DNA of 64,000 nt from Petrosia ficiformis. Lineage: Eukaryota; Porifera; Demospongiae; Haplosclerida; Petrosiidae. Below the pieces are notes generated by a model. It made no database searches. It saw only the letters and a list, made by a program, of their open reading frames with translations, and was not told the DNA's origin. Both the position numbers and the translations under genes were made by a program. The stretch spans positions 6,406,001 to 6,470,000 of the forward strand of contig OX345636.1 of the NCBI GenBank assembly GCA_947044365.1, in the 5' to 3' direction. Below, piece by piece: positions 36,931 through 48,222 of the stretch. How positions within the stretch are numbered: position 1 is the stretch's first letter; every line of letters starts with the position of its first letter.

Positions 36931-37185
36931 CTAGTGAAGGTACGTCTTTATCACATTAAACTCAATCTCCGCAGTAATAGAAGTAGCTTCTAACAATCTA
37001 TACTTCTCGGAACATTTAATAAAAGATTGAAGCTCATCCAACAAAGCTTTGGACTCGCCTCTGGTTAAAATAATTTTTTTACGTGTTTCTCTCACTGGAG
37101 TAACTTGTTTAGTCGTCTCTTGTTCTAAAAGGTTTTGAGCAGCTAGTCTAGGAGATTCTCTAGGAGTAACAACGCCATAACAGTT
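36931..37185 (-). CDS. Unrecognised open frame convergent with the plus-strand ORF
   Basis: About 80 codons stay open on the minus strand without an ATG, ending in TAG at 36931-36933. It reads RESPRLAAQNLLEQETTKQV, VRETRKKIILTRGESKALLD and FIKCSEKYRLLEATSITAEI. Its charged, helix-favouring composition and normal codon mix suggest real coding ancestry. It could be the C-terminus of a second transposon protein whose start was deleted. Confidence 0.35.
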   Translation of the reverse strand, partial: NCYGVVTPRESPRLAAQNLLEQETTKQVTPVRETRKKIILTRGESKALLDELQSFIKCSEKYRLLEATSITAEIEFNVIKTYLH

Positions 37186-37396
37186 TCATGTGGTGTCTAA
37201 AAATAGTATATCCGCTAGTGTGGGAATGCAACAAAAATATCTAATTAACGGCATTCAATGCGTGGGAGTTTCACGCTCCTTCTCTCTTACTTTTTTCCAT
37301 CATGCGCTCCTGATTACATGTACAATACTATAATAGAACCCTATCCCTGTCTAGAATACATACTAGATAGTGTAATACAATATATACTCTAATTAT

Positions 37397-38084
37397 TTCA
37401 TGCAGGCTTACATGAAGCTTTTAAACATAATCATTGTGTTTGTTTCAAAACACAATCACATTATAATTCATGAACAAAATTTTAATATCATAACATTATT
37501 ATGTACATTAACCCAGTGATTTAGTGTTTTCAACATAGTGGTGCTGGCATAGAAATCAAAGGATATTTGTGATTTAATTACATTCCTTTGATCATGTCAA
37601 AGGGAAATGGCATTACATAGAGTAGTGCAGCACCTCTCTTCAACTCTTTTGCTAGAACCTTGCATTAATCTTCTCAATAGGAGAGATGTATATCTGAACT
37701 AACAATTTGAGTTTACATAATACAGAGTGAAACGTCATTTCTAAATGAGGCTTTTAATTTGTGCTCTGAAGTGCCACATTAAGATTGATGGTTATGTATC
37801 ACATGACATGTCACATGATTGTCTATAATTTTCATTATGCTAGTAATAATTATAATTATAATTCATAAAGCGGTGATATTGTACATGTAAGTTAATGATA
37901 CGCATGTACATGTATATGTAGTAGACATGACACATGTATAATATCTTCAGACAGATAAGAATAACTCTACATGGTATTATTATCAAAATTTATATAATTA
38001 TTAATAATTATTCATTTCAGTTTATTCATATGTAGTAATATGTTGTATAAGTTATATCAAGTAGTTTGAGACAGACATAGGGTG
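37397..38084. repeat. Dispersed repeat shared with 42230-42420
   Basis: CAGGCTTACATGAAGCTTTT then ATCATTGTGTTTG, and later TCTCAATAGGAGAGATGTAT plus ATCTGAACT, recur in order at 42230-42420. Together with 2230-2340 these are flanks of a larger ancient dispersed repeat that contains the small MITE. Confidence 0.6.
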
Positions 38085-38720
38085 AAGCACTTTAGAAAGT
38101 GCTCAAGCATAATCTGAATTATACAGTAAAGTGCTTGAAGCTGTGAACTGCTCATGTAGTTGAACAGGTGGGAGTGCTTTGAGCACAAGGTGAAGCACCC
38201 TGAAATTGCTTCAAGCATAATTTTAAGCACATTTCTAATTAAACAGCGCCCAAAAAGAAATTTCTAATTAAACAACGAAACAAAAAATTTTTTTTAGTGA
38301 ATTACATTTTATAAACATTGTATTTTGAAAAGTCCTATTTTTAATTTGGCATCATTCAGTCCAAAATACCTTCCAGCTATGCTAAAATGTCATGATAATT
38401 ACACATTTTATAAAAATTTTCGTATAACAGTATGCTTACGAAATTGAAAATAAACGGGTATTCGGAAATAAACGGCATTCGTAAATAATAACGTACGCAT
38501 ATACGAAAATTTATACATACGAAAAATAAAAATTCGAAATATTTTAGAGAGGAAATATTCCCAATTTACGGTATCAGCCTGATATATGTATATAATTATA
38601 TTTAAAAGTAATTTATAAAACAGTTTTGAATCATTTCTGCTTAACAAGCACTTAATTGTACTTCATAAGCACTTTTAATAAAAAGTGCTTAAGCATAAGC
38701 ACAAGCACTTTACCAGAATG
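38085..38720. mobile_element. AAGCACTT-rich element, interrupted
   Basis: Both ends are clusters of AAGCACTT/AAGTGCTT (GGTGAAGCACTTTAGAAAGT on the left; TTAAGCATAAGCACAAGCAC on the right). The middle, 38408-38575, is a different repeat with GTATACGAAAATTT-like motifs ending CCCAATTTACGGTATCAG. That end resembles the ends of the element at 41054-41645, so this looks like a nested pair. Confidence 0.5.
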
Positions 38721-40020
38721 ATGATCAATGGTTGCACATCATTCAAATTTAAATTCAAGTACATGTTGTAATGTCATCAAAATATCATATGATTAGATGT
38801 GTACATGTACTGTACATATGTTGAGGTTCATCACTAATGACTATATACATGTACTATTCTTTATTGGGACTCAGGCTTGTCTCAATGAGAGATATATGTA
38901 TATGTATGTGTAATAGTATAATGATAATGATATACCATATAAAGAATTGATATCTCATACAATTATGAACAAGGAAAGGTGTGTCTTAATAACTATAAAT
39001 CTCATCAAACATTGTTTTGTTTATAATTACATACACATAATGTATATTACATGTATGCATAGATAATAAAGTAAAGGGATTGGAAATGGGCCTTCGCAGT
39101 TGAAATATGCTACTTGGGGCCCTATTATATCAATTATACACATAATTAGAAAACTATTTTGAAATGTTAATGAAAATGGCAAATCGAAAATATTTTGAAA
39201 ATCGATGGATAAAGTATAGGAAATCCAGTAAATAAAGGTAAGTTAGTAGCTAATGTTTCAATGCTGTAAGTTTAAATCGTGGTTTGTCTCATGACCCAAT
39301 CATTCTGCTTAATGGGTCTAAATCACCATTTAGGTTATTGCTGTGAAAATTACAGATACAGCTGATCTAGGTACCATTCGAGCAGATTTCGATGAGTAGA
39401 GAGATTATTATTTATACTGGAAGTTCCAAACTTGGTTCGTCTCATGACCCACATGTAGTACTATGACATGTTATGACTGTTAGTAGTTTCATTTATTAGT
39501 TTTTGAGTAACAGGTACAGTGAAAAAATGTGTTGACAACTGCAGGGTATATAAAACAGGAGTGTATGAAGTTTAGAGTAGACTTTTCAGTAAATTTTTGA
39601 TATTATTGGACGAGAGAAGCTGTGCGCACCTTCAAATACTGGCAATTCTTTGCTTACCCTCCAAATGTGTGTAGAAATAGTCTTTTTAGTTTAAGCTTCT
39701 TCTTCCTTTTGTCCGCTGTTACATAGGCTTGCTGATGCCTGCAACGTGTGGAATAACAAGTAGCCTGGTCTCTAGGCACACAATTGTACTATAATAAGCC
39801 ATGCCCATCATGGGTTTTCAATCCTTTACTGTATTATCTACATGTATGATGTACATGTATGTACATATATGTTAACCACACCCCTCAACAATAATAATAT
39901 TCATGAGCTAAAACGTTTGCACAATCTTTTCAGTGTCTCTGTTCATAGTGATACACTGATACACAGTATATAATGTTGATACTAATAATCAATACTCAGT
40001 AATGAACACTTTCTTGTACT
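38721..40020. other. No gene recognised
   Basis: Mostly AT-rich sequence without convincing open frames; short ACATGT tracts. A mixed-composition stretch at 39060-39800 shows no exon-like block bounded by splice signals that I could support. Confidence 0.4.
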
Positions 40021-40345
40021 TATTTTGTGTGTATCCATGTACATGTACAATATAAAAGAATCAAATCAGACTGCTATGAGTTGTCTGGTGTGTGTATGTA
40101 CACATGTCCTTTTACATTATACATGTATATGTACACATGTACTTTTACATTAAACCTGTACATGTATGTACACTTGTCATTTTACATTATACATGTACAT
40201 GTATGTACACATGTCTTTTTACATTACACAAGTACATGTATGAATTATGTTTCATGTACATGTACTTGTACATGTGTTTATACATGTACATGTACTTGTA
40301 CATGTGTTTATACATGTACAGCTATATAAACATCCGTTGATGTGT
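40020..40345. repeat. Dispersed ACATGT-rich repeat (copy 2)
   Basis: GAGTTGTCTGGTGTGTGTAT followed by repeated GTACACATGTCCTTTTACAT and long ACATGT runs, matching 1605-1770. Overlapping frames are low-complexity. Confidence 0.75.
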
Positions 40346-40399
40346 ATACAAAGTCAAAGAATCTTTTCTTTGCTCCTGGCATTGTTTCTATAATTACAG

Positions 40400-40820
40400 T
40401 GGAACACAACTGCTATATTATTGTAACACAATTGAACAGAACTTGTTAACCATACTATAAACAAGATATATTTCTGTACAGGATGATGTAATCAGTATTT
40501 ACTTATACTTCAATTTGTGAAACCTTCATTTTGTGGGATATAAGAAGTCTTCATGTACTACAAGTTGGTGGATATAATGTGCTTGTATTGGACCAGGGTA
40601 AATATATGCACAAAGGTTGTAATATTTGTGCATATATACTAACCTTTGAATGTACATTTTCATATTCAAAAGGTATAGCTTTACTAAATGCATATTACAT
40701 GTACATGTATGTATTTTACCCACATCCCTCAAGAATAATTCATGAGCTAAAAGGTGATGTACTAGTTATTCAATTTTCATAATATGTGTAAGAATATCAT
40801 GTTACTACAAAGGGACTATA
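40400..40820. repeat. Relics of MATH-cluster flanks
   Basis: 40425-40520 (ACTTGTTAACCATACTATAA then ACAAGATATATTTCTGTA) matches 44015-44110. 40755-40815 (GATGTACTAGTTATTCAATT, ATATCATGTTACTACAAAGG) matches 28270-28335, just downstream of a MATH exon. No MATH exon survives here. Confidence 0.6.
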
Positions 40821-41053
40821 TAGTTTGATTTCTACAGTAATAATTATGTTGACCAGATAAGAACATAATTTGTGTATTGTAATAATTATTTTCTAAACTA
40901 TTGTAAAGTCTTAATTGAGATATAACAAGATATATATACTAATAGTTTAATAGTATCCATGTACATGTACAATATAAAAGAATCAAATCAGACTGTTTAT
41001 TTACCTTTAAAACTCTTTTGTGTTTGAATGTCCTGATATCAATACTAATATCA

Positions 41054-41645
41054 TATACCGTTGATTGGGAAATTTTCGCTGGTAAAATTTTTCGCCGGTT
41101 AAATTTTCATGTGGTTTTATTTTCGTCGCTATGATCACTCGACGAAAATTAGTGTAGGGCGAAATTTTACATACGTACGTAAACATTATGCGTAAGAATT
41201 TCAATGATTCTTCCCACGTTTCACGAAGACTTACTTGTCAAAAGAGTATGGAGACGTTTCAGAATGAGTCCTGTGTTAGAGGGTATCACATATACAGAGA
41301 GCTTCGGGATGCAGTTGAGGAGCTGGAGTGTCAACGGGAGCATGGTAATGCAACAGACATGTACATGTATGCTGTAGCGGTAATCAAAGACTCTACTATC
41401 GCCTGGGCAGATATAGAAGAAGTGAGTGGTCCCTTGGGATCTGGAAGACAATCAACAGGCTTCATATATCGTAGTAGAGCCATCTTCTCAAACAGTTGTT
41501 AGCACTGGACACTACTCGCTGACATATACGTACACGTGTGAATAAACTTACTCTAATTATTCGTCGAAGAAAATATTTCGCTTGTTTAATTTTCGTCGTT
41601 GAAGGTGATTGATTTCAGGACGAAAATTTCCCGATCTACGGTATA
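41054..41645. mobile_element. TA-flanked element with TACCGT ends (about 588 bp)
   Basis: The ends are TATACCGTTGATTGGGAAAT and (other strand) TATACCGTAGATCGGGAAAT, followed on both sides by CGAAAATT-rich subterminal repeats. The TA at each edge fits a Tc1/mariner-type or TA-targeting element. The interior carries a HIRAN-like gene fragment (next entry), i.e. captured or co-amplified coding sequence. Confidence 0.8.
41188..41502 (+). CDS. HIRAN-like domain fragment carried by transposon
   Basis: A 104-codon frame begins with ATG at 41188 and ends inside the element. Residues about 28-70 read ESCVRGYHIYRELRDAVEEL, ECQREHGNATDMY and YAVAVIKDSTI. This follows the pattern VRGYH-Y...W...GEEL-C-RE--N--D-YAVAV, which I know as a HIRAN-like module found in many repeated genes of sponges, cnidarians and fish. 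HIRAN domains bind 3'-OH DNA ends or damaged DNA in larger repair proteins. Here the usual downstream IVG(H/Y)-P motif is degenerate (IAWADIEEVSG), and the rest of the module is missing or diverged. It is probably a decayed passenger, not an active gene. Confidence 0.55.
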   Translation: MRKNFNDSSHVSRRLTCQKSMETFQNESCVRGYHIYRELRDAVEELECQREHGNATDMYMYAVAVIKDSTIAWADIEEVSGPLGSGRQSTGFIYRSRAIFSNSC

Positions 41646-42870
41646 CTGGTTGCATGGTTAGTACTGTTACTTGTTAATCACATGTTTTTAATTAAGTACA
41701 TACTACATCCTTTATCAGGATTTATTCCACACATACATGTTAAACACATGTGTATAATATTATAATAACATCTTTTTTGATAGTGACAACATGTTTATCA
41801 TGAGGATTATTTCTCTCTCACTCTATAACTAGTTTTTTCTCAAATAATTGGATATCAAAATCTATCTTCAGCTTATATCAATCCCCATTTACCATTTTCT
41901 CATAGCATGTTAACCAATGAGTACCAATACACCTCTACCAACATATCTGATAGCTGTATGGCTCTCTGATAAACAGTCTTATAGATTATGATAATTTGAT
42001 CTAACGGCCTTTAAACACTCGCATTTCATAATTTTTGATATCCAGGGAAATGGATACCACATTTAGTGGGCTTCCTATATGTACAATGTATATAGAAAAT
42101 GACAGAAATGTGAGACGATGAGAGAATTACTAGTCATTAGGGGCAGTATGTTAGTCAGGGCATGATCACTGAACCATAGTGTGTATGTACATAGTGTAAT
42201 ACCATATATACTCCAATTATTACATGCTTGGCTTACATGAAGCTTTTAAACAATCATTATGTTGGTTTTAAAACATAGTCACATTACAATCCATTGGCAA
42301 AACTTTAATACGATGACAACTTGATGTTGGTATTATGAATATTAATCCTCTCAATAGGAGAGATGCATATCTGAACTGAATAATTTGAATTTACATAATA
42401 CAAATTGTAATAGATATAATTTTATAAAGCTAGTCTATTATCAGAATAATAACTAAGTAACACTATATAATATTACTATCAGTATTTATAATATAGCTAA
42501 GTATTATAATAGTGTTTATAATAATACTGATATCAGCTTGTGTCTCTCTGGATTAAGATAATGAAGTCTATGCGAAATATGTAAGTGTATCCTATCATAT
42601 TAGTAACATTTTATCACATCAGTTTTACATTATAGTTATGGAATTTGTGTGTGGCCTATTGTTGAAATATAACATGGTGGTGATATGACCGAGTCCACAA
42701 GATGATATGAAAGATATTGGGTAAAATAGACTACATATGTACATTCCATAAGTGTTTATAACCTGCATGCCATTACTACATGTGTGATAACTCTATTATC
42801 ATAGTTAAGAACTTTGTCAGGTAACTGGAAGTTATGAAGTATAAACTGATAAATACAGTTTGTATAACAA

Positions 42871-43257
42871 TATTTGGAGGTTTTTAAGCGCATGCTTGGT
42901 TTGTAGCACATATTTGCAAATAAGCACATACTGGTTACTGGTATTTTAGCTGACATTTAAGCGCATGCAGAATATTATTAATAATTAATTTGCATTATAA
43001 TTATTATTAATTAATTTTGTGGGAGTGATTGCGTATGCGAAACTCCTTGGAAAAGATACACAAAAGTAATAAAGGAAGCAAACATGTTGTTCACAAGCAC
43101 CAAGGACACTTTTCTAATATATAAACATCATGTGCACTAATGTGGGCGTGAGTGAGAGTGTGGAAGTGTTGAAGCACATTAAACACATACTAAAATTTTT
43201 ACGCATATTTCTTATCGCTTTTGTCAATAAGCGCATACACTTAAAAACCTGCAAATA
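42871..43257. mobile_element. Inverted-repeat element with TATTTGNAGGTTTTTAAG ends
   Basis: Left end TATTTGGAGGTTTTTAAGCG and right end (other strand) TATTTGCAGGTTTTTAAGTG are inverted. Several GCGCATGC/GCGCATAC subterminal motifs lie nearby. The second copy of this same insertion, made by the large duplication, is at 47836-48222. The minus-strand frame over the left end is not a gene. Confidence 0.7.
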
Positions 43258-44839
43258 CAGTAACAACATAGTAACACGATATAAATTGATATTTTAAATT
43301 TTTAATCTACATGTATTACATGTATTGATTTCATTTCTATACGTTCTGTAATTCAACTGAATGTTATAATATATATACACATGTACTATACAAACACACT
43401 ATACAAAATACACAAAACTTTTATTCAGTTTTCATGAAAATTAGTGTTAGCCTAAGGTCTTAGTCTTAAATTGTGATTATTAAAGTGTGTACATACAATG
43501 TATTTTTAGTCAGTGACATGACCTGACTCTTGCATAGATGAAGGGTTAGGGAAAGTACATATTGTATGTATGTACTAATAAAGTGTACTTATATCACTTT
43601 GGGTATGTCTGAAGCATATATAATTAGTGTGTGGTTCAGTAGTCTGTTAGTACACTAGTAAACACATTTCTACAATCTACAAAACTGTAATAGTATCTCA
43701 TATATTAGGTATATCTTCACACAATCATTATATCAATAATATATATTATCAGCAAATGTCATATACATGTATGTCACTTCCTATGATCAAACGTTTTGCA
43801 ACAAGACAACTAATGTACAATGTACATGTACATGTATATGTACTTCCCTTGTACATAATGATGAGGTCACACACCTGACTACATTGTGACTATATAGTAC
43901 AGCATAACCTCACAATTCCATAGTCATACCATATACAACATTGTATTTAATATCATTGTTATATCATTAGTGTTATACAAGTACTACACTTAAATATTTT
44001 GTAGTTCATTCAACATAACTTGTTAATCATACTACATACAAGATATATTCCTGTAGTGGATCATGTAATATCCTCTTATACACACATGTACTTTAACTTT
44101 GTGAAAGCCTACTTATGTTAGATAGGTATCTTCAGGGTTTGCTTACTCCATTTTTACCTATTCTGGTTTTGCCTACTAGCTAAATAAGTTATTACATTAA
44201 GACCCATTGTCATAGCTCAGTGCCTCCAACTAGAAATTACTCTTAGTGTTTATAATCTTAAGTATTGTTATGAAACTTTACGTACATGTATTTTCAAAAA
44301 TAAAAACATGATGAATAACATATATATATACACTCAGTTATTCAGTACAACTGGTCCAGAACTCCTGGTTGATGTAGTTGAAAGATTAGTCTACTTTCTA
44401 GCAGGTACACTGACATTAGTATCACTAACTGTAACACTACTAGCTGTAGACTCACTACTATAGGCTCTACTAGATCTGAGCTGCTACTGAAAGACACTCC
44501 ATGTTTTTAGTCAAGCACATGCACTTTCTGTACTTGTAGTGTAATGTTCTGTGATCCATGTTATTATACGTATAATTTCATATAATTAGTGAAAAATCCA
44601 TGTAATTGGAGGCACTGAATGCTAACCTGATTATCTACATGTATATTGTAGTTATAAAAAGAGAGTAATGTTATTAATTTACTCCATTTTTTTTTACGAT
44701 AGTATTATAACTGGTCTATAACAAATACAATGTAATTGTGTTTATGTATGAAGTGAAATATACTTTATAAAGCCTTAATTATGTGAAATAATAAGTCATA
44801 CAGTGATCTGTACAGGAATACATAACACAATCATATTAC
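43258..44839. other. Non-coding sequence downstream of MATH exon
   Basis: AT-rich, no supported exon. It may be intron of the MATH gene. The same applies to its copy at 48223-49804. Confidence 0.5.
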
Positions 44840-45361
44840 CTGTTAGTAAGGTGATTTTGGGTATTTTAATACATAGAGTGTCCTCCTGTAGATATGCACA
44901 ATTTTTCTTAGGATCATACTCAAGATCAGCGATACTTATGAACTGGTGATAACCCAATCCTTCTCTTATTTCTCCTTCGATTACTTTAGATCGATATTTG
45001 ATGTCAGCCCTATCATTGAAGTCGAGAATCATCTCCTTGTGTTGACTATCTTCCCTCCAGTTCAGCATTTGAATAGAAATTTCACCTTTGAATGGCCATT
45101 GTAGGTATTGATCATGTTCTCCTTTCATCAGACACACAAACAAGGAAACATATGTTCCTTTTCCTTTCCCTATTCCGTTTGCATAAACCTTCATTTGTAA
45201 CTTGTATCCATCAGTACTGGTATAGAAAGGGGGACTATACCAGATCTCGTTAGATTTCTTGTGTGTTGAGAAATTCATCATGTTGATTATTAATGGTGGA
45301 AGGGAATATGATGACTTTGTAATCATGGGAGGATACCAATCTGGTACTATACATGTAGGAC
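44840..45361 (-). CDS. TRAF-type MATH domain, internal exon (duplicate A)
   Basis: A 522-nt cassette between acceptor TATATCTACAG|GT and donor ACAG|GTAATA, phase 1 at both ends. It begins G-PTCIVPDWYPP and continues INMMNFSTHKKSNEIWYSPP, FYTSTDGYKLQMKV, ANGIGKGKGTYVSL, LMKGEHDQYLQWPFKGEISI, QMLNWREDSQHKEM and GLGYHQFISIADLEYDPKKN; the last strand is EDTLCIKIPKITLLTG. This is a full TRAF-C domain. The exon at 49805-50326 is identical base for base by my reading, so selection has had no time to separate them. Confidence 0.85.
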
Positions 45362-45659
45362 CTGTAGATATAAAATGAAGATTATTCTCAACTGCATTAG
45401 TTTCAGTTGATCATATGACATCTCAATAATATTATATATATTAACAATTATTGTTTGATTTCCAACACTATTCTGTATTTTCACCTAGCTGCTATTACTG
45501 ATAGATTGTTATCTATGTAGGTGAGTGACAATAATCCCATAAGTAGATGATATCTGATGAACTTATAAGTATACTACATGCTATTTATAGTATAATTATG
45601 TACTACATTGATTTGATTAGGAGGTGGTGTCTCTTTAATAACATGTACACAAAAATGTA

Positions 45660-46325
45660 ATGTATATAAGTGATTCGTTAATATGAAGGTATACATGTAC
45701 ATGTACTTCAAGATTTAATTATAAGACTAGTACTTGTACATGTACTAAGTAAAGTATTAATATGGAGGTATACATGTACATGTACTTCAAGATTTAAGTA
45801 TAAGACTAGTACTTGTACATGTACTAAGTAAAGTATTAATATGGAGATATACATGTACATGTACTTCAAGATTTAAGTGTAAGACTAGTACATGTACATG
45901 TACCAAGTAAAGTATTAATATGGAGGTATACATGTACATGTACTTCAAGATTTAACTATATATAAGACCAGTACTTGTACATGTACTAAGTAAAGTATTA
46001 ATATGGAGGTATACATGTACATGTACTTCAAGATTTAAGTGTAAGACTAGTACTTGTACATGTACTAAGTAAAGTATTAATATGGAGGTATACATGTACA
46101 TGTACTTCAAGATTTAAGTGTAAGACTAGTACTTGTGCATGTACTAAGTAAAGTATTAATATGGAGGTATACATGTACATGTACTTCAAGATTTAAGTGT
46201 AAGACTAGTACTTGTGCATGTACTAAGTAAAGTATTAATATGGAGGTATACATGTACATGTACTTCAAGATTTAACTATAAGACTAGTACTTGTGCATGT
46301 ACTAAGTAAAGTATTAATATTTTCA
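45660..46325. repeat. 79-bp minisatellite, about 8 copies (copy A)
   Basis: The unit contains AAGTAAAGTATTAATATGGA, GGTATACATGTACATGTACT and TCAAGATTTAAGTGTAAGAC. It lies just upstream of the MATH exon, inside the duplicated block. Confidence 0.95.
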
Positions 46326-47078
46326 TCTTGTTTATTGAAAGAGTGTTCATCATTGAAGCAATAATTGTATATATATATACCCTTCATACTGAATACATAA
46401 TATATAATACTATATACATGTACATGAAGAAAAGGTATTCTTACACTGCAAAAAATAAATCATTAAAATAACCAGGTTAGTACAGTTGCAATTGGAATAT
46501 CATGAGTTTCGATTTAGTTTGTCAATTATCATAGAAGATATAGTGGCCTTGGGTACACGCATGTATGTTTCTATAACATAATGTGCACCAAGTATTGGAA
46601 TGTATAAATTGTATTATGTGGTTGCGGGTTTACAAAACCTTTTGAGAGACAGATACAATTACATGTACTTTAGTATAAATTGTACTAATTCTTTGACATG
46701 AAATATGAGTAGACAGCACCCTAAAATTATAGTGATTCAACTATAATTATAAGTATCTGTGGTATAAGATGTATGTATTCCTAACAACCAACCAATGGTT
46801 AAATCCTTGCAACTGTACTAACCATTAAATTAGTCTTTTGCAGTGTATGATTGCTTTATGACCTGTCAGACTGTTGACATTCATAGCTCTGAAACCTAAC
46901 AAATCTATTTCTCCATTCTTCCTACTATAGTTATATAACATTTCAGTTGCTACAGCTGTTAGGCACAGTATTTACAAGCAGCTGTCTTTTAGTCATGCAT
47001 CAGTCTATAGCTGACCACATGTCTGGTTGCTACCATGAATATGTATCATCATAATAATACAGTCTCTAGAATAATTAA
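46326..47078. other. No gene recognised
   Basis: AT-rich sequence with scattered inverted segments (CCATTGGTT/AACCATTAAAT). No exon supported. Its copy is 51291-52043. Confidence 0.5.
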
Positions 47079-47320
47079 CGCTTAGTGGTCTGATGCATCA
47101 TCCTCTAGGGTCATATGTCACATATATATGACATATTTGTGACATTTGAACCCTACGCAGTTTGTAGTGCATTCCTAGCATTATGAAGCACTCCAAATGT
47201 TTCCAATTAGTGTCAGTGATAAGCCAATGAAAATGGGAGAAAAAGTTGATTATTTTTGGCTGCCCTTTGCCCAAATATTAGACTACAATGGGAATTTTAA
47301 AGGGGGCCTGTGCAATTTCG
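47079..47320. mobile_element. TTAA-flanked element family 1, truncated by duplication
   Basis: Begins after TTAA (47075-47078) with CGCTTAGTGGTCTGATGC and contains the palindromic TGTCACATATATATGACATA also seen (as CACATATGTGACATC) in the copy at 35565-36140. It is cut after GCAATTTCG at the duplication junction. Confidence 0.8.
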
Positions 47321-47835
47321 AGGAGAGATGCATATCTGAACTGAATAATTTGAATTTACATAATACAAATTGTAATAGATATAATTTTATAAAGCTAGTC
47401 TATTATCAGAATAATAACTAAGTAACACTATATAATATTACTATCAGTATTTATAATATAGCTAAGTATTATAATAGTGTTTATAATAATACTGATATCA
47501 GCTTGTGTCTCTCTGGATTAAGATAATGAAGTCTATGCGAAATATGTAAGTGTATCCTATCATATTAGTCACATTTTATCACATCAGTTTTACATTATAG
47601 TTATGGAATTTGTGTGTGGCCTATTGTTGAAATATAACATGGTGGTGATATGACCGAGTCCACAAGATGATATGAAAGATATTGGGTAAAATAGACTACA
47701 TATGTACATTCCATAAGTGTTTATAACCTGCATGCCATTACTACATGTGTGATAACTCTATTATCATAGTTAAGAACTTTGTTAGGTAACTGGAAGTTAT
47801 GAAGTATAAACTGATAAATACAGTTTGTATAACAA

Positions 47836-48222
47836 TATTTGGAGGTTTTTAAGCGCATGCTTGGTTTGTAGCACATATTTGCAAATAAGCACATACTGGT
47901 TACTGGTATTTTAGCTGACATTTAAGCGCATGCAGAATATTATTAATAATTAATTTGCATTATAATTATTATTAATTAATTTTGTGGGAGTGATTGCGTA
48001 TGCGAAACTCCTTGGAAAAGATACACAAAAGTAATAAAGGAAGCAAACATGTTGTTCACAAGCACCAAGGACACTTTTCTAATATATAAACATCATGTGC
48101 ACTAATGTGGGCGTGAGTGAGAGTGTGGAAGTGTTGAAGCACATTAAACACATACTAAAATTTTTACGCATATTTCTTATCGCTTTTGTCAATAAGCGCA
48201 TACACTTAAAAACCTGCAAATA
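47836..48222. mobile_element. Inverted-repeat element, duplicated copy
   Basis: Copy of 42871-43257 at +4,965 bp, created by the large tandem duplication rather than by transposition. Confidence 0.7.

Larger units (their letters stand above)
36586..37312. mobile_element. DNA transposon with about 100-bp TIRs and 7-bp TSD (727 bp)
   Basis: ATTACAT (36579-36585) is duplicated at 37313-37319. The terminal inverted repeats start CAGGAGCGCATGATGGAAAA and extend about 100 bp with only a few mismatches. The interior holds two convergent open frames (next entries). Superfamily is not clear: the 7-bp duplication and long TIR exclude mariner and piggyBac. A P-like or otherwise unassigned element is possible. 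Confidence 0.85.
36555..37396. mobile_element. Inverted-repeat MITE, copy split by another transposon
   Basis: The left half (TTAGAGTATATATGGTATTA) and right half (ACATGTACAATACTATAATA to ATATACTCTAATTA) reconstitute the layout of the intact copy at 2118-2230 once 36586-37312 and one 7-bp duplication are removed. This gives the insertion an empty-site reference within the same window. Confidence 0.85.
42356..47320. repeat. 4,965-bp tandem duplication, copy 1
   Basis: The sequence beginning AGGAGAGATGCATATCTG at 42356 recurs at 47321, and every landmark after it recurs at exactly +4,965. The only differences I saw are A/C at 42605/47570 and C/T at 42818/47783. The copies abut head to tail; the junction at 47320/47321 has an AG microhomology (52286-52287). 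The unit carries a complete MATH exon, an inverted-repeat element, a minisatellite and a truncated TTAA element. Confidence 0.95.

Noticed and set aside
36586..37312. Polinton/Maverick fragment
   Set aside because: The TIR is long, but the ends start CAGG with a 7-bp rather than 6-bp duplication, and no Polinton protein motif was recognised.
42756..42956. 66-codon minus-strand frame, repeated at 47721
   Set aside because: It overlaps the left end of an inverted-repeat element and was duplicated with the 4,965-bp unit; its D/N difference is just one of the two mismatches.
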